This document shows positions 10,932 through 25,200 of a stretch of DNA of 64,000 nt, in pieces (the stretch's first letter is position 1; each line of letters starts with the position of its first letter). The position numbers and the translations under genes are program-made. Location: contig OZ024790.1 of the NCBI GenBank assembly GCA_964017065.1, positions 10,986,403 through 11,050,402 on the forward strand. The letters are read 5' to 3'. The stretch comes from Haliclona indistincta. Taxonomy: Eukaryota > Porifera > Demospongiae > Haplosclerida > Chalinidae. Below the pieces are notes generated by a model that saw nothing but the letters and a program-made list of their open reading frames with translations, did not search any database and was not told the origin of the DNA.

Positions 10932-13900
10932 ATGGCCGAAATTCAAGATAACTTTGTTTTGCTGTGCAACGAGTTGGACGTGGACAGTATACTGCCGTTT
11001 CTGCGCCAGAAGAAACTGTTAACTACTGAAGAGTACGAGCGGTTGCTTTTCTCTGGGCTGTCGCTGAAAGAGAAACGAGAGCGGCTCCTTCTTTCAGTAA
11101 TTCCTCGTAAAGGCAGAACTCACCTCGAGACGTTCTGTACGTGCCTGGTGTTGAGCGGGCAGAGAGACCTGGCAAAAAAACTCGACAAGAACATCGACAT
11201 AACCTGTAAGAAAAATACATGTGCATTTTGCATCGTGTATAGTAATAATACATGCTTGTACACCATACACGTATACAAGCATGTTGTTTTTTTTACGAGT
11301 GAAAATTTAAAGGCTGAGCTAAACTCGATTTTTCTCTCTTGTATTCAAAACACAAGCCGCACACGTGTATCGGCGGATGTGATTTAATTCAGGGTCTGGT
11401 AGTAATTGCTATGTTGAACACATAACTCGATTGTTTTCCAATCGTACTATGCTGATGGTGAAACTGGGTGCACTTGCTGCAAGACTGTTTTTCGTTTTTA
11501 AAAAAATTACCAGCCCACAGCTCCTGACTCCTATAATTTTGTGTGCAAAAACAGCCCCTAGTTTGGCGGTCAATATGTATAGCAGCACACTGCTAGTGTA
11601 TCGATGAGCTATTCAGAAAGTTTGGACAAGGTTTTGTAGTGATTGTGTGACTGTGGTTGGCGGTTCTTTTACTTCTAGTCATTGATTTGGTCTCTCTTCT
11701 AGACATTTTGTCTGCTAGGCTGAGCCCTAGGTGTGATTTGGTATACTATAGCAATAGTGCCTTTGTTATTTTAATCACAAACATAAAGCATTCCTACTCA
11801 TTGGACCTTGATAAAGGTCACAACCAGTGAAGGACAACTTCTATTCAACTGGCTGTGTTCAAAGGTAGTCCCAAATGTGCCCATTTTAACTTGAGCCCCT
11901 TAGGAGCCCTCCTACTGACAACTGTTAAAAGTCAACAACACGACTTGGGTCAATGAATTTTATTAGGCTTGCTCCCAATGTGTCTGAGCACAATCTTGGC
12001 TAATGATATCGCTTGGCTGGGAAAGTGTTACCTAGCAACGCTATCATTATATTACCAATGTGTGTAAAGTGTTTGATGTTAGTGTTTATAGCGCTCATGA
12101 GAGTGTATGCTTAGTAATATATACCAGCATCACTACAATCGATGTGTGTTTGGAATTCGAATTTTAACACTCACTGGAGCGCTGGACTATAAAACTTTTA
12201 CGTATTTTCTGATCGTAAGATAGGAAACTTGTTGACGGTTATACTCAGATCGAACTAGTGTCTCTTTGCTGACTGTTCAAATACTCTCTCCTGTTTTACT
12301 CTTGTTTTTGTCTCCCAATCCACAGACCCTCAACCAATTCCATCGCCTGTGACGTCTCCAGGTAAGAGTTAGCTTTGGAAGGTTTAAATTCAGTTTTTTA
12401 TGCCGTTTGCTTTTTTTAATGTAGGTAGCAATCAACATCAACCATATATTATACAACCGCGCCAACCACCTCAGCCACAACCAACACCTTTTCTATCTCC
12501 TCTGGGTACGTTACTGCCGCTCACTAGCTATCTAACCAACCCACGTCTCTTAATGGTCGTATGGTTGACTGATCAATCTACAATGTGTCATAACCCACAT
12601 CAGTGTGTCTGTAATTCAATACTCGGAATCAATCATCTCTGTCAGATTGCAACATTACCTATTTCTTGTACTATACTGCGTTCACACTAAGGGTTAGAAA
12701 ATCGGTTGAAAATCTTTGATGAACACAGCTTAACTACTACAACTAAACTGAACTGCACAATCGCGGCACCCCAAGCATACGTGGGTAGCTTCCAGCACTG
12801 TTCGGTTGTGTCGAAAGTTTGATCATAAAGTGTGGTGTGGTTTCAACACTCAGGGTATTATACCGCGTTCACACTACGCGCTAAAACGGAACTGAACCGG
12901 GCCGGCCCGGTTGCAAATCTCTGAAAGTGTGAACGCAACTGAACTGAGCTACAACTGAACTGAACTGCACCATCGCGGCACACCAACCATAGGTGGGCCG
13001 CTTGCAGCACGGTTCGGTTGTGTCAGAACTTTGATCATAAAGTGTGGCACGGTTCGGCCCGGTTCCAACGTGCAGTGTGAACGGGGTATTAGACTAGGAA
13101 GGGTTTTGAAATTTCTCTCATTTTGTTTTTCTTATGTCAGTGTTGTTATGTACTAGTAATGCATTGATTATTAGTAAGATTACAGTGCCTATGATAATAA
13201 TTACTACTATGTCCATCCTGCAGTTGTCCCTTCTGTATCTGCAAGACCACATCCACTTTCTGTTCTAATTGTATATACCAAGGACCACCACCTACAGACA
13301 TTGCAACCACCTTTCAAACGATCAGCTGACCAGTATTGCGAGGAGGTGGACAGTCTCGTAGATACACTAACTCTGTTCTCGAGCGTCCTTGCAAGTGGTG
13401 CTGTAGTAACAGCTTTCAAATGTGTCTATGACAGTGAAAGCGTTGGGTTTGTGCCCGACTGGCTACAGTGGTTTGAAGAAGCTCTAGGAAGCGCAGACTG
13501 TATTCTTCTACTCTGTTCCCCTGTTCTTTTCATGTCACTAAAGCATCAAGGCGTCTTGGAAATGGCGAGAGGAAAGTGCAATATTGGCTCCCTAGCCCAC
13601 TATATGACCAGCAAGTGCTGTATCCCGGTCTTTCTCAACATGCCTCGACAAATCGAATGGATTCCTGTTGGTCTACGAGCTGCCAACTCTTATGAACTTC
13701 ATGTAAACGTTCTACACCGAGAAATCGGTAGTGTGGACGGAATGACAGAACAGCAGTTCAACGAAGCTGCAGTTCACTGTTTGGGATCAAATCGTCAACT
13801 CTCTCAGTTGAATCAACTGCTCCAAGTGCTCAGACGGGAACCACCCGCGCCCATGCCGCCTCGTGAGTCACCAGTACCACACACACACAGTTGCAGTCTT

Positions 13901-14426
13901 TTATAATTTAGACTATAACTTAGTTTATTTAGATTTTAACTTCCAACTCAAAATAACTGGCACTGTACTTGAGTGCCTAGTTAGGTTGTGACCAGTCAGT
14001 CGTGCATGCGGATTAATAACTATTCTTGCTTGCTTGATTTTACTTGCTTTTTTACACATAGAACCTGTCATTCAAGTACCTCCTATATGGTCTCCTCCCG
14101 ATTCTTCTCTTCAATCAAACTATCCTTCCTCTGTCACATATGCAGCACCACCTCCTGAAGGTATTATTCCAGACGCTACGCTGTGTGAAATAGCTGCGGA
14201 AGTGACAAACATTTGGGAGCATCTTGGAGTTAAGCTCGGCGTCCCGTTTTCGAAGATCCAAACAGCTCGCTCTTCACATCCCAATAACCTTCAAATGGCC
14301 GTGATCACGATGCTACGGATGTGGCAGTCTCAAAAACGAAGCGAAGCTACGCCAAAGGCACTGAAAAAAGCTCTATTAGAACTGAGATACAGACGTGTTG
14401 CAATGAACTACTTTCCGAAAGACTGA
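10932..14426 (+). CDS. CARD-SEFIR-Death domain adaptor-like protein (5 exons)
   Basis: Exons 10932-11205, 12326-12361, 12425-12505, 13224-13862, 14062-14426 are all joined at phase 1 and give 464 residues. Exon 1 encodes a CARD-like six-helix domain (about residues 5-90; FLRQKKLLTTEEYERLL, then a FCTCLVLSGQRDLAKKL ending). Exons 2-3 are a Pro/Gln-rich linker. Exon 4 encodes a SEFIR/TIR-like domain (about 140-275) with box-1-like SVLIVYTKDHH, DWLQWFEEALGSADCILLLC and CIPVFLNMP. Exon 5 ends in a Death-like domain (about 360-450: CEIAAEVTNIWEHLGVKLGV, MAVITMLRMW). No signal peptide or membrane segment, so cytosolic. Family knowledge: SEFIR domains pair IL-17 receptors with Act1; CARD and Death domains nucleate caspase or kinase platforms. 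The combined role is inferred. TIR instead of SEFIR is the main alternative. Confidence 0.85.
11206..12325. other. Intron 1 of the CARD-SEFIR-Death gene
   Basis: 1.1 kb with no recognised exon, array or element. Confidence 0.6.
12677..13090. mobile_element. Two adjacent MITE copies with gttcacact ends
   Basis: Copy 1 (about 12677-12860) and copy 2 (about 12862-13090) share aactgaactgca, atcgcggcac, ggttcggttgtgtc and tttgatcataaagtgtgg in the same order. The outer ends are gcgttcacact and agtgtgaacg, which are inverted. Both lie in the intron before the SEFIR exon. Copy 2 keeps its gggccggcccggtt palindrome. Confidence 0.7.
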
Positions 14427-14522
14427 CGACGAACACTGTCAGGAAATCCACTATCTCACATTTTTGTATTAGTTTGTTATCTAAAAGAGAGAGTTTGTCA
14501 CCACTTAAATTTAAAAAAAATG

Positions 14523-14667
14523 GTTTGAAAGCAGTTATGGTGTGGTGAAGTGGTGATGATTTACAGTAGAGGAACAAAAGCTTGGTAACTAAAGAGTAGT
14601 TTAATGGTTTGAAAGCTTGAAAGCAGTTATGGTGTGGTGATGATTTACAGTAGAGGGAACAAAAGCA
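14523..14667. repeat. Local direct duplication in the 3' flank
   Basis: About 55-60 bp beginning gtttgaaagc, containing agcagttatggtgtggtg and ending acaaaag, is present twice (14523-14580 and 14606-14667) with small indels. Confidence 0.7.
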
Positions 14668-14738
14668 AGGAGTAGTTGACACTTGGGTTTGTGGGTGCCA
14701 TGTGGGTTTGGCAGTTTCAGTATTGTGGTCAAAAGGGA

Positions 14739-14744
14739 AATAAA
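14739..14744 (+). terminator. AATAAA poly(A) signal
   Basis: First AATAAA after the stop of the CARD-SEFIR-Death gene; another AATAAA is at 14910. Confidence 0.4.
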
Positions 14745-15030
14745 GGTAGGGTATTCAGTGATAGACTGTATTGGAATAATGTACACTGACATGTGTGTGT
14801 GAACATATGCGGTGTGGAGCATAGCAAAGAGATAAGAATTCCCCTTTCTCTACCACTCTGAGATCAATGCAGAATTGTTTACTTGCTACTAGTTTGAATG
14901 TTATGACTGAATAAAAATCACCTTTGCATAGCAAGCACAATAGACAAGTGCATACTGCCTTTGATACACGTAAAATGTTTAAAAATCAATGTTCTCATCA
15001 TCTGATTCCACTACATACGTCTCTCTTGTC

Positions 15031-16460
15031 CTAATGCCGTGAAGGGACAACATGAACGGCAGCAGCCAACGTGTCCACCTTCTTTGTCAAGTCAGTCATC
15101 GTCTCAGCTAGCCGACGTGGGTCTGTGAAGAACAGAACAGGCAGCGACCGCTCCTGGACGAGCAGAGGAGTTGACTTGAGTGCCTAAGAGAAGAGAATCA
15201 CACTCGAAGTATATTTTTATGCACGCAATTCACACACTAAACCAGTCCACGGCTTAGCTAGTGTTGCAATCACACGGGCTGTCCATTTGTAAAGGGTGTT
15301 GAGAACTGCTTTGGTTTGCAGTTGCCTACACTCTCAAAGGACTGTGTTTGTAAACTATAGACTTGAAAATGTGCTGCGTGTAAACATCTCACAATGCATA
15401 CCTTCTGTTTTCTGTCGTAAGACTCAAGCAACTGTTTCATGGTCAGCTCCAGTGACTCCAATACGGAACGAACTTTGACCTCAGTTTGTGAGTACTCCTG
15501 CATGACGTCACAGACACAATAGCAAAAATTTTTTATTTTAAAATTTTTTACCTTTTTTAAAAACAGTTCAATAATTTTTATTTTTTGGAACAATGTATAG
15601 AAAAATAGTTAACCACTGACAAAAGCTAATTAACCACTGACATGTAATTAACCACTAATAAAAGCTAATTAACCACTGACATGTAATTAACCACTGACAA
15701 AAGCTTTTTTCTGCGCAAAGATGAAGTAACGTTTTTACATGTATTCATACACCCGGAATATAAAGCACTGAAAATGACTTTTCTATGCAATTTTGACAGC
15801 CGAGGGCAACTTATCTATGGCTTTGAGAAGAAACCACATTATATAACATATCATGTGCATTTATAATAGCTTGAGTTTTAACAGCAAAGAAATGGTTATG
15901 CTTGCCTGCAGAGAGAGTTGAGGTCTCTCGTTTGTTGGGTTAGTGTGTCCATATAGCAGATGATGCAGACTGAGGAAGATCCTCTGCCTAGAGAAGAGAG
16001 AGAGTGGACGAGCAAGTGAGTGAGTGGGTGAGTGAGTTGGTCAGTGAGTGAGTGAGTGAGTGAGTGAGTGAGTGAGTGAGTGAGTGAGTGAGTGAGTGAG
16101 TGAGTGGGTGAGTGAGTGAGTGAGTGAGTGAGTGAGTGAGTGAGTGAGTGAGTGAGTGAGTGAGTGAGTGAGTGAGTGAGTGAGTGAGTGAGTGAGTGAG
16201 TGAGTGAGTGAGTGTAAGTGTCATCTCTCTCACATATTATCAACCATTACTGTATGCTCCTTTCTCTTGCTCTCCACTAGAGACTGCTGTGCAATCTTGT
16301 CATTGGCTAGTTGGGTCACCATCTCCACCAATGTTGAGTACAGCAGTTCAGCCGTGTTCTCATGCCCCACCACCAGGTGGTACAGGTCCCTGCCTAGTGG
16401 GTCACTGGGGGTAATAGTAGCTGTATTTCTGGCAGAATACTTGATGTTCTCAGCTTGCAT
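15031..16460 (-). CDS. Small coiled-coil protein, unassigned (4 coding exons)
   Basis: Exons (minus) 16234-16460, 15906-15987, 15402-15497, 15031-15183 join in phase to 185 residues if the Met at 16460 is the start. The frame stays open further upstream to an acceptor-like tacag at 16467, so a 5' coding exon may exist. Sequence: charged helices (YSTLVEMVTQLANDKIAQQS, VRSVLESLELTMKQLLESYD, LAETMTDLTKKVDTLAAA) with no signal or membrane segment. Exon 2 ends CTGCAG before GCAAGC, so intron 2 would be GC-AG. I do not recognise it firmly. A distant resemblance to the augmin subunit HAUS2 is possible (length, helical pattern) but weak. It shares a short upstream region with the mu-crystallin gene. 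Confidence 0.65.
15988..16215. repeat. (TGAG)n array next to an acceptor
   Basis: Nearly perfect TGAG units in intron 1 of the coiled-coil gene. The pyrimidine (CTCA) strand is in the gene's sense and leads to the exon 2 acceptor at 15987. Confidence 0.92.
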
Positions 16461-16635
16461 TAGTTCCTGTATTGAAGGAAACAGGCTATTAAGGACTAAA
16501 CGAAGAAATTTAAAATTGGCGCCTTTTGACTTGTAGGCGTGCCCATCATGGCGCTGGCTAGCTAAGTAGCTAGCTCGTGCTATGCTCGTGTGCTATAAAC
16601 GGCTGCTACCAGTAATCTGGCGATCGTCAGTGATC
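16461..16635. promoter_or_regulatory. Divergent upstream region, coiled-coil gene / mu-crystallin gene
   Basis: 175 bp between the two first Met codons. It may hold both promoters and possibly a 5' exon of the minus-strand gene (a minus-strand ATG ATG occurs at about 16541-16546). Confidence 0.45.
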
Positions 16636-18963
<2,328 letters not shown>

Positions 18964-18997
18964 CAGCTACCTTGAAATATGTCACTGTATGACTGAC

Positions 18998-19003
18998 AAT
19001 AAA
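18998..19003 (+). terminator. AATAAA poly(A) signal of CRYM
   Basis: AATAAA 35 bp after the CRYM stop codon. Confidence 0.7.
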
Positions 19004-19185
19004 GCTCTTTTTATTGCAAGTGACAATAATTGATGAAACAAACTTCACAGTCTAGTAGGCTACTACTATACCACACAGGCATGCTATATGAATAGCTAGC
19101 TAAAAGTGCAAAGAGAGTGAGTGCAAAGTTCTGTCAGTTCTCAAATCTCAAATCTGAGCAACAACAACACTCAGTAAAAAGAAAA

Positions 19186-19304
19186 AGCCTGCAGCACCGG
19201 CTATTCCCAGGCGGTCACCCATCCAAGTACTAGGCCGGCCCGACACTGGTTAACTTCGGTGATCGGACGAGAACCGGTGTATTCAGCGTGGTATGGCCGC
19301 AGGC
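19186..19304 (-). rRNA. 5S ribosomal RNA
   Basis: The minus strand begins GCCTGCGGCCATACCACGCT and contains the universal internal parts ACCGAAGTTAACC and TAGTACTTGGATGGGTGACC, ending GGTGCTGCAGGCT. The length is 119 nt. The first and last bases pair (GCCTGCGGC / GCTGCAGGC). A T run (TTTTTC) follows immediately, as expected for RNA polymerase III termination. Only one copy is in the window, so this is a dispersed rather than an arrayed 5S gene, or an isolated pseudo-copy; the internal promoter looks intact. Confidence 0.95.
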
Positions 19305-19570
19305 ACTTCATTTACCAGTGATCATGTCTTTAAAACACAACACGATCAATGGTAACTAGCCTGCATTCATAACTAACTGAGGGCAAGTTATGACAGTTTT
19401 ACAAAATCACAGTACCAAAGATGGAGAAACAACAATTCGGCAAAATACGCACTTGGGACGTCCATACATCAGTTCCCATGATGTAAAAACTTCATAGAAA
19501 ACAGTTTATTCAGACAATCTTTTGCATATAGCAGAAAATGACTAGCTAGTACATGTACTACAGGACTGAC

Positions 19571-20055
19571 CATTCTCTTTGCTGTGTCAGAGTTCCAGGT
19601 AGTCAGTTGTGCTTGAGCGGCAGAGAGAAGCCGGTGAGTGTCACGATGATGCCTTAGCTCCACCTCGAGCAGCATTGAGAGGAGCTCGTGTCGAGCTCTC
19701 TGCTTCTGAAGAGTGGTTATCACCTGAAGGGTTACAGAGAAAACAATTTAAGCATTACACAAAGCCGATGTACTGAAGGTTATAAATCTTGTGCACAAAG
19801 CAAGAGAGTCCAAAATTATGTGGATGTTCTGGATTAGGATATATTTATGTACCAGGTCTTGTTTCGAGGTGATGTAAGTCTGTCGTGCTATTTTTAGATC
19901 ACAGTCTCCGTGTAGGATACGAGTTGTGTGCAGTGAGGCAGCGTCTTCGAGCAATGGAGAGAGCTGAGTGTTGACCATCTCTGAGAGCTGTTGCTGCACC
20001 TCGTCTAGCTTCTCTCTCTTGCTCTGGATAAGATGTCTGACACAAGAGGGAGGGA

Positions 20056-20092
<37 letters not shown>

Positions 20093-20175
20093 AGGGAGGG
20101 AGGGAGGGAGGGAGGGAGGGAGAGAGAGAGGGAGGGAGGGAGAGAGGGAGGGAGGGAGGGAGGGAGAGAGAGAGA

Positions 20176-20223
<48 letters not shown>

Positions 20224-22229
20224 AAAGAATCAAAATCAAGAAGACAGTGTAACAATGACTGCCAGCTAACAAGAATGCAAACAGAGCTAATCTTTATGAT
20301 CCAAACAATTAATTTGATTAACTATTCTAGATTAGCAGGGCTCTATTGCAGCAGCATCACAAAGTACTGTTACATCAGGAGCGCATAATGTGACACCATC
20401 TGGAAGTTCTCACAGGTAAACAGAGCACTACTAAATGTCTAGACAGCTTGGCAGCTTACTCACACTACTACCAAATACAATACTGATACAGTGGAACCCC
20501 TCTTAGAGGACACCCCTCATCTCTCTATAATGGACACTTACTGAATCCCAAATATAACCCACATAATGTATAATAAACCCCTGACCAGAGGACACCCTCT
20601 CTATAATGGACAATTTTGTTGGTCCAGAGAGGTTCCACTGTATACACAGACCACAAAATCAATTCTACGTTCTCTCACTCACTTCATTGCAGTTTGGTCT
20701 AGTTGCTGTTGTTTCATGGAGTGACAGCCGCTGCTCTTCAGTCTAACAATCTCCTCCTCTAGTCTGGCTCTTGCAGCCTCAGAATGATGCAGAGTCACGA
20801 GACTAGTGGAGTACTGTGACTCACACAACAGATAGCTGCAGACAAAGAATCGCCATTAGAGAGCTTTTAATTGGGGCGAGCCTGAGCGAGCCCCACATTG
20901 ATTGGCACAATGGCCCACGCGGCGGGGAATGTATCTATCAATCTGTCACGGGGTAGCGTTTGTCGTTTTCAATGTTCCCGATAACTAGGAAACGCCCTTT
21001 TTAGCACGTGCGCACATTATAATTGGCGCTTGGTTTCAAACAAGATACCTGGCATTCTGGCAATGATGCAGATGACTCAGGGACGACAACAACAGAGATC
21101 AGAGACACCTAAAAAGCAACAACTTTGCACGACAAGGCCGCTACCAGAAAGCGACGACGAGAGGCAAAGTAGTCACCCGATCAACGTGGAAGCGGACCTG
21201 CGGACGACTAGCAGGAGCGACAAAAGGAATATCAAAGGGCCTACCGGAGACGCCGGCGGAAAGCAGTAGCTGCAACAGAGCAAACAGTAACTTAGGTACG
21301 TCTAATGAGCTCGTGTGTGTGATAGCAGTAGAGCCTGCAGTGAGTGAGGAGACCGAGGAACCCTACTCATCACATCTGCCAGGTACATTGTTCTCATGAC
21401 GCCTAGGCAAGGAACACACTCAGCAAGAGATAGTTGGAGAAAGTGCACCATATCTGAACATAATCAAACTATTGATTCTATTCACCATCAACAAAAGATA
21501 TTAACATTATAGCACAAAAATCTGTGGTGAAACTGGTGTTCACATAATATTAACAGACTTATCTACTAAAATCTGGACTCACCACATAACCTGGTGCAAA
21601 TAACAATGTTATACACAACTATACACTGACGAGGCTAAATTATATCAATGCTCAGGCTCGCCCCTGCCATTCCATGAATGTACTAGTTTTTTTTTGAGTT
21701 AAGGCGTGTCAGAACTAAGAATTCATGATCCACCTCGCAATGTCAGTTCGATCTGGATTAATGCGCGTCGGTTGATACTGTAGAACAGTGTTTCGTTGGA
21801 TAGCAGTAGATAGATGTGCTCAAAACTGTTGTTAAAGGTGCTTCAAAATATCAGGTGAACTAAGAAATGCAGCGTAACCTGAGCTAACAGCCATTAAAGT
21901 AAAGAGGTCACCTGTCACAGGCTAGAGTCACATGCAACAGAATTTCACTTATACATTATAATGCAACCATCTGCCTTATAAGGCTATTTGAAGCGTGACC
22001 AGAATAAGCAGGTTTCACTGTATTGGGTTGACTAGAGAAGAATAACTACATGAATTAGTACGTATGCTACACTGCCTGTTAGTTTTAAGAGCATCTGTGA
22101 ATCAAAACTTACGCTGACTGCAGTCTACTGAGCTCATTGCAGTGTCTTTCATAGTCTTTCATAGATTCACCTGCAAAATATATGGAGAGAGAGAGGGGGG
22201 TGGGGGAGAGAGAGGGATGGAGAGGGATG

Positions 22230-22292
<63 letters not shown>

Positions 22293-25200
22293 GTGGAGAG
22301 AGAGAGGGGGGAAGAGAGGGAGGGAGAGAGAGAGAGAGGGGGAGGGAGAGAGAGGGATAGGGAGGGAGAGAGGGGAGAGGGAGGGAGAGAGAATGGGACT
22401 TCAATACTGAGTGTTAGTTACTAATACCTGGACTGAGTTGAATGGATGCAGTACGAAGAGGATCTAATATACTGTACTGAGAAGAGTCTCCGCCATCGCC
22501 GACATGCTCAATACCCTATAATCCAAATTCAAAATTAAAATTTAGCAAGTAACTACTGTGTTATGGGTATAGTTTAAGAGATAAAAAAACACTCAACTGC
22601 TCGCCGCAAGTGCACAGTGCGACAGTGTAACTATCTGGATTTAAAAGCGGACATTTGCTTTCCAAGAAATATTCTAAGGCTAAGGCTGCATAAGTAAGTA
22701 GTAGCATACAAACACTGTATAGTTACGTGCCCATGCATGCCCAAGGCACCATAGATATACCAGATCTCGGCAATATCCTGTAATAACATCCTGTGAGCTC
22801 AGTTATATCCTGTCAGTTCAGGGGCCAATGTGCGCCTAGATTCTTTGTGAACCTAACTTATCACTTATAGTTAAAACATGAAACTGTCTACTGTCTTACA
22901 ATGGTATGAGTACCACAAACCCTTTGAATGGATATAATTACATTATATTACATTATATTACATTACTGACGTCTGCAGTATCAGTGGTTGGCTATAAAAT
23001 AAGTCTGAAACCCAGTGCTTACAGTACGATAAGATGGGTCACTTCTTACTAGTGCTACTGGTTGCTGCTACCCAGCCTTACTGTTCTGCTATGGTTAACA
23101 AAACAAGCAAGCAAGTTGATGGCTTGATGTCAGGAGTGTTACTTCTGAACAAGAAAGCTCATGAGTGTGACAAGCGCTTGGATCGACTCGAAGCTAACCT
23201 GATAGTTTTAAGGCACCGAGTTAACAATCAGCTTCAAGATCAAGTGGACCGATTACAGAAGTTGCTACAGAGAAAGTACTGTGCTCGTGAAACCATAGCT
23301 GAAGGACTAGAGACTACGCTCATTATCAATCGTACTACACAATTCACTGTTCTTGTGCGAGATTTCGAAGGACATGATTTATCTTCAGGAGGACACAATA
23401 TTACCGTAGATATTACTTCACTGGATTTCTCCAGATGTGTTTCTACTGAGCCAAAAATAACAGACAATGACGATGGAAGCTATTTAGTAACCTTGACACC
23501 AGAGTGCAGTGGAAACAACCAGATCACTGTCAAAATCAATGGAAAGGCAATCAAAGGCATGCCAGTGAAAGCAGCAGTTATACCATCATATGCTTCACTC
23601 AAGCTGAAACATAAAATAAGACTTCTCAATGGACCACGTGGAGTTAATACAGCTGAAAATGGCGATATCTTTGTTGCTGGATGGGACAATGGCCATATCC
23701 ACCAGTTTGACAAGAATGGAAAGAAACTGAGCGACTGGAGTGTGCCGGGAAGTAATGCTCACACAGTATTGGTCCATGAAAATTACATATATGTAGCTCA
23801 GTGTCATCCTCACAAACTACTCAAGTACACGCTCAATCGGACTCTAGTTCAAACAACTTTGGTTGATGGCTGTTACTATGACTTAGGAATTGGGCCGGAC
23901 AGTAGGCTATATGGCACAAACTGGAATACTCAGCGAGCGAGTATTTTCAACACGAATGATGGAAGCGTTAGTCTCTTCCATGAATTTTCTGGAACTCCAT
24001 CCCCTGTAGGTATTGCTTTCGATCCACAAGCCTATGTTCATGTGACTAACTACAACTCCCCGGTGATTCGAGTATTTTCTTCAAGTGGTGTGTTCGTACG
24101 CAGCTACACACAGCCTTCTGCTTCTGTTGGCTGCCGTGACATCCATATCGACAAAGCCGGCAATGTGCTGACAGTAGTTCGTGGTAATCCTGATACAGTT
24201 ATCATCACAGACAAGGACAACAACTTGCTGCAGAAACTGACATTCCCACCTCCTTCCTTCGCTTCATCGATCACCATTGCTTCCAATGGCAATGTATGGA
24301 TCACTGTACCACAAAATGAGATCTTCATTTACTCTCATTGATGCAGTTCTATCAGTGACTAAACATATCCTTAATGGTCACTGTTTGTTTAGTAGTACTA
24401 GTTAGTAGTTAGTAGCTAGTACGTTAGTAGCATTTGTAACTGTGTGTTTTTGTGACTATGATATGAATAATTGTCTTTGATGTAATGAGGTATCCAAATT
24501 TGCGTATTTAACTGGTGCGTGGGCAGGTACAAAAACATGGCGCCACTGTGCACTAGGCAGCAAACTAAGCGCCGTTTATCACGCTATTTGTATCTTCTGC
24601 ACCGTTTCGGGTAGCTTGCTGGTACAACAGTGCTATTTTTCCTCAAAATCATAGTTTAATCGGTTATAAATCTCGGTTTTCGGTGCATATGTGAATTTGG
24701 ATTCCTCGGACTTTGCCCTCGGTATCCAAATTCCCATATACATGTACACCTTTACCTCATTAATTACCTCAAAAATTAATCATAAACTTTGGACAAAGTG
24801 AACCACACATGTCACTCACCTCCTGGTACTCTCTGTCCAATAATCACACTCTCACTACGATGCTGAGATGAGAATGCTGTCACATTAGCTGTGTAGTACT
24901 GACTGGCATATTGAGACCAGCAGGTAGTGGATAGTTGGTGTCCAGGGCTTATCTCCCTGGACACCTTGAAGTAACACTATTACTTCCTCAAACTGAGTCA
25001 CTTTCACAAGATTATAATGTTGTATCAGTTTACAACATGTGCTTTTGTGTACATTAAATGAGCGGCTTCTGTTTAGAATAACAACATCGTGAGAGGCTTC
25101 TGTTGCGAGGCTCGCAATACATTGCTCAGTGAGTGCAAGAAAAATTGTAATTTAAGCAGGTATTGGTCCAGTTGTCAATGTAAGGTTCAGCATGTCATTC

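Noticed and set aside
16467..16546. 5' exon (MMGTPTSQ...) of the small coiled-coil gene
   Set aside because: Joining it to the next exon would need an intron of about 35 nt; not well enough supported.
19469..19570. Read-through end of HAUS3 to a stop at 19469
   Set aside because: The residues do not resemble the HAUS3 C-terminus and a good donor (ATG/gtcagt) precedes them; left unresolved rather than annotated as coding.
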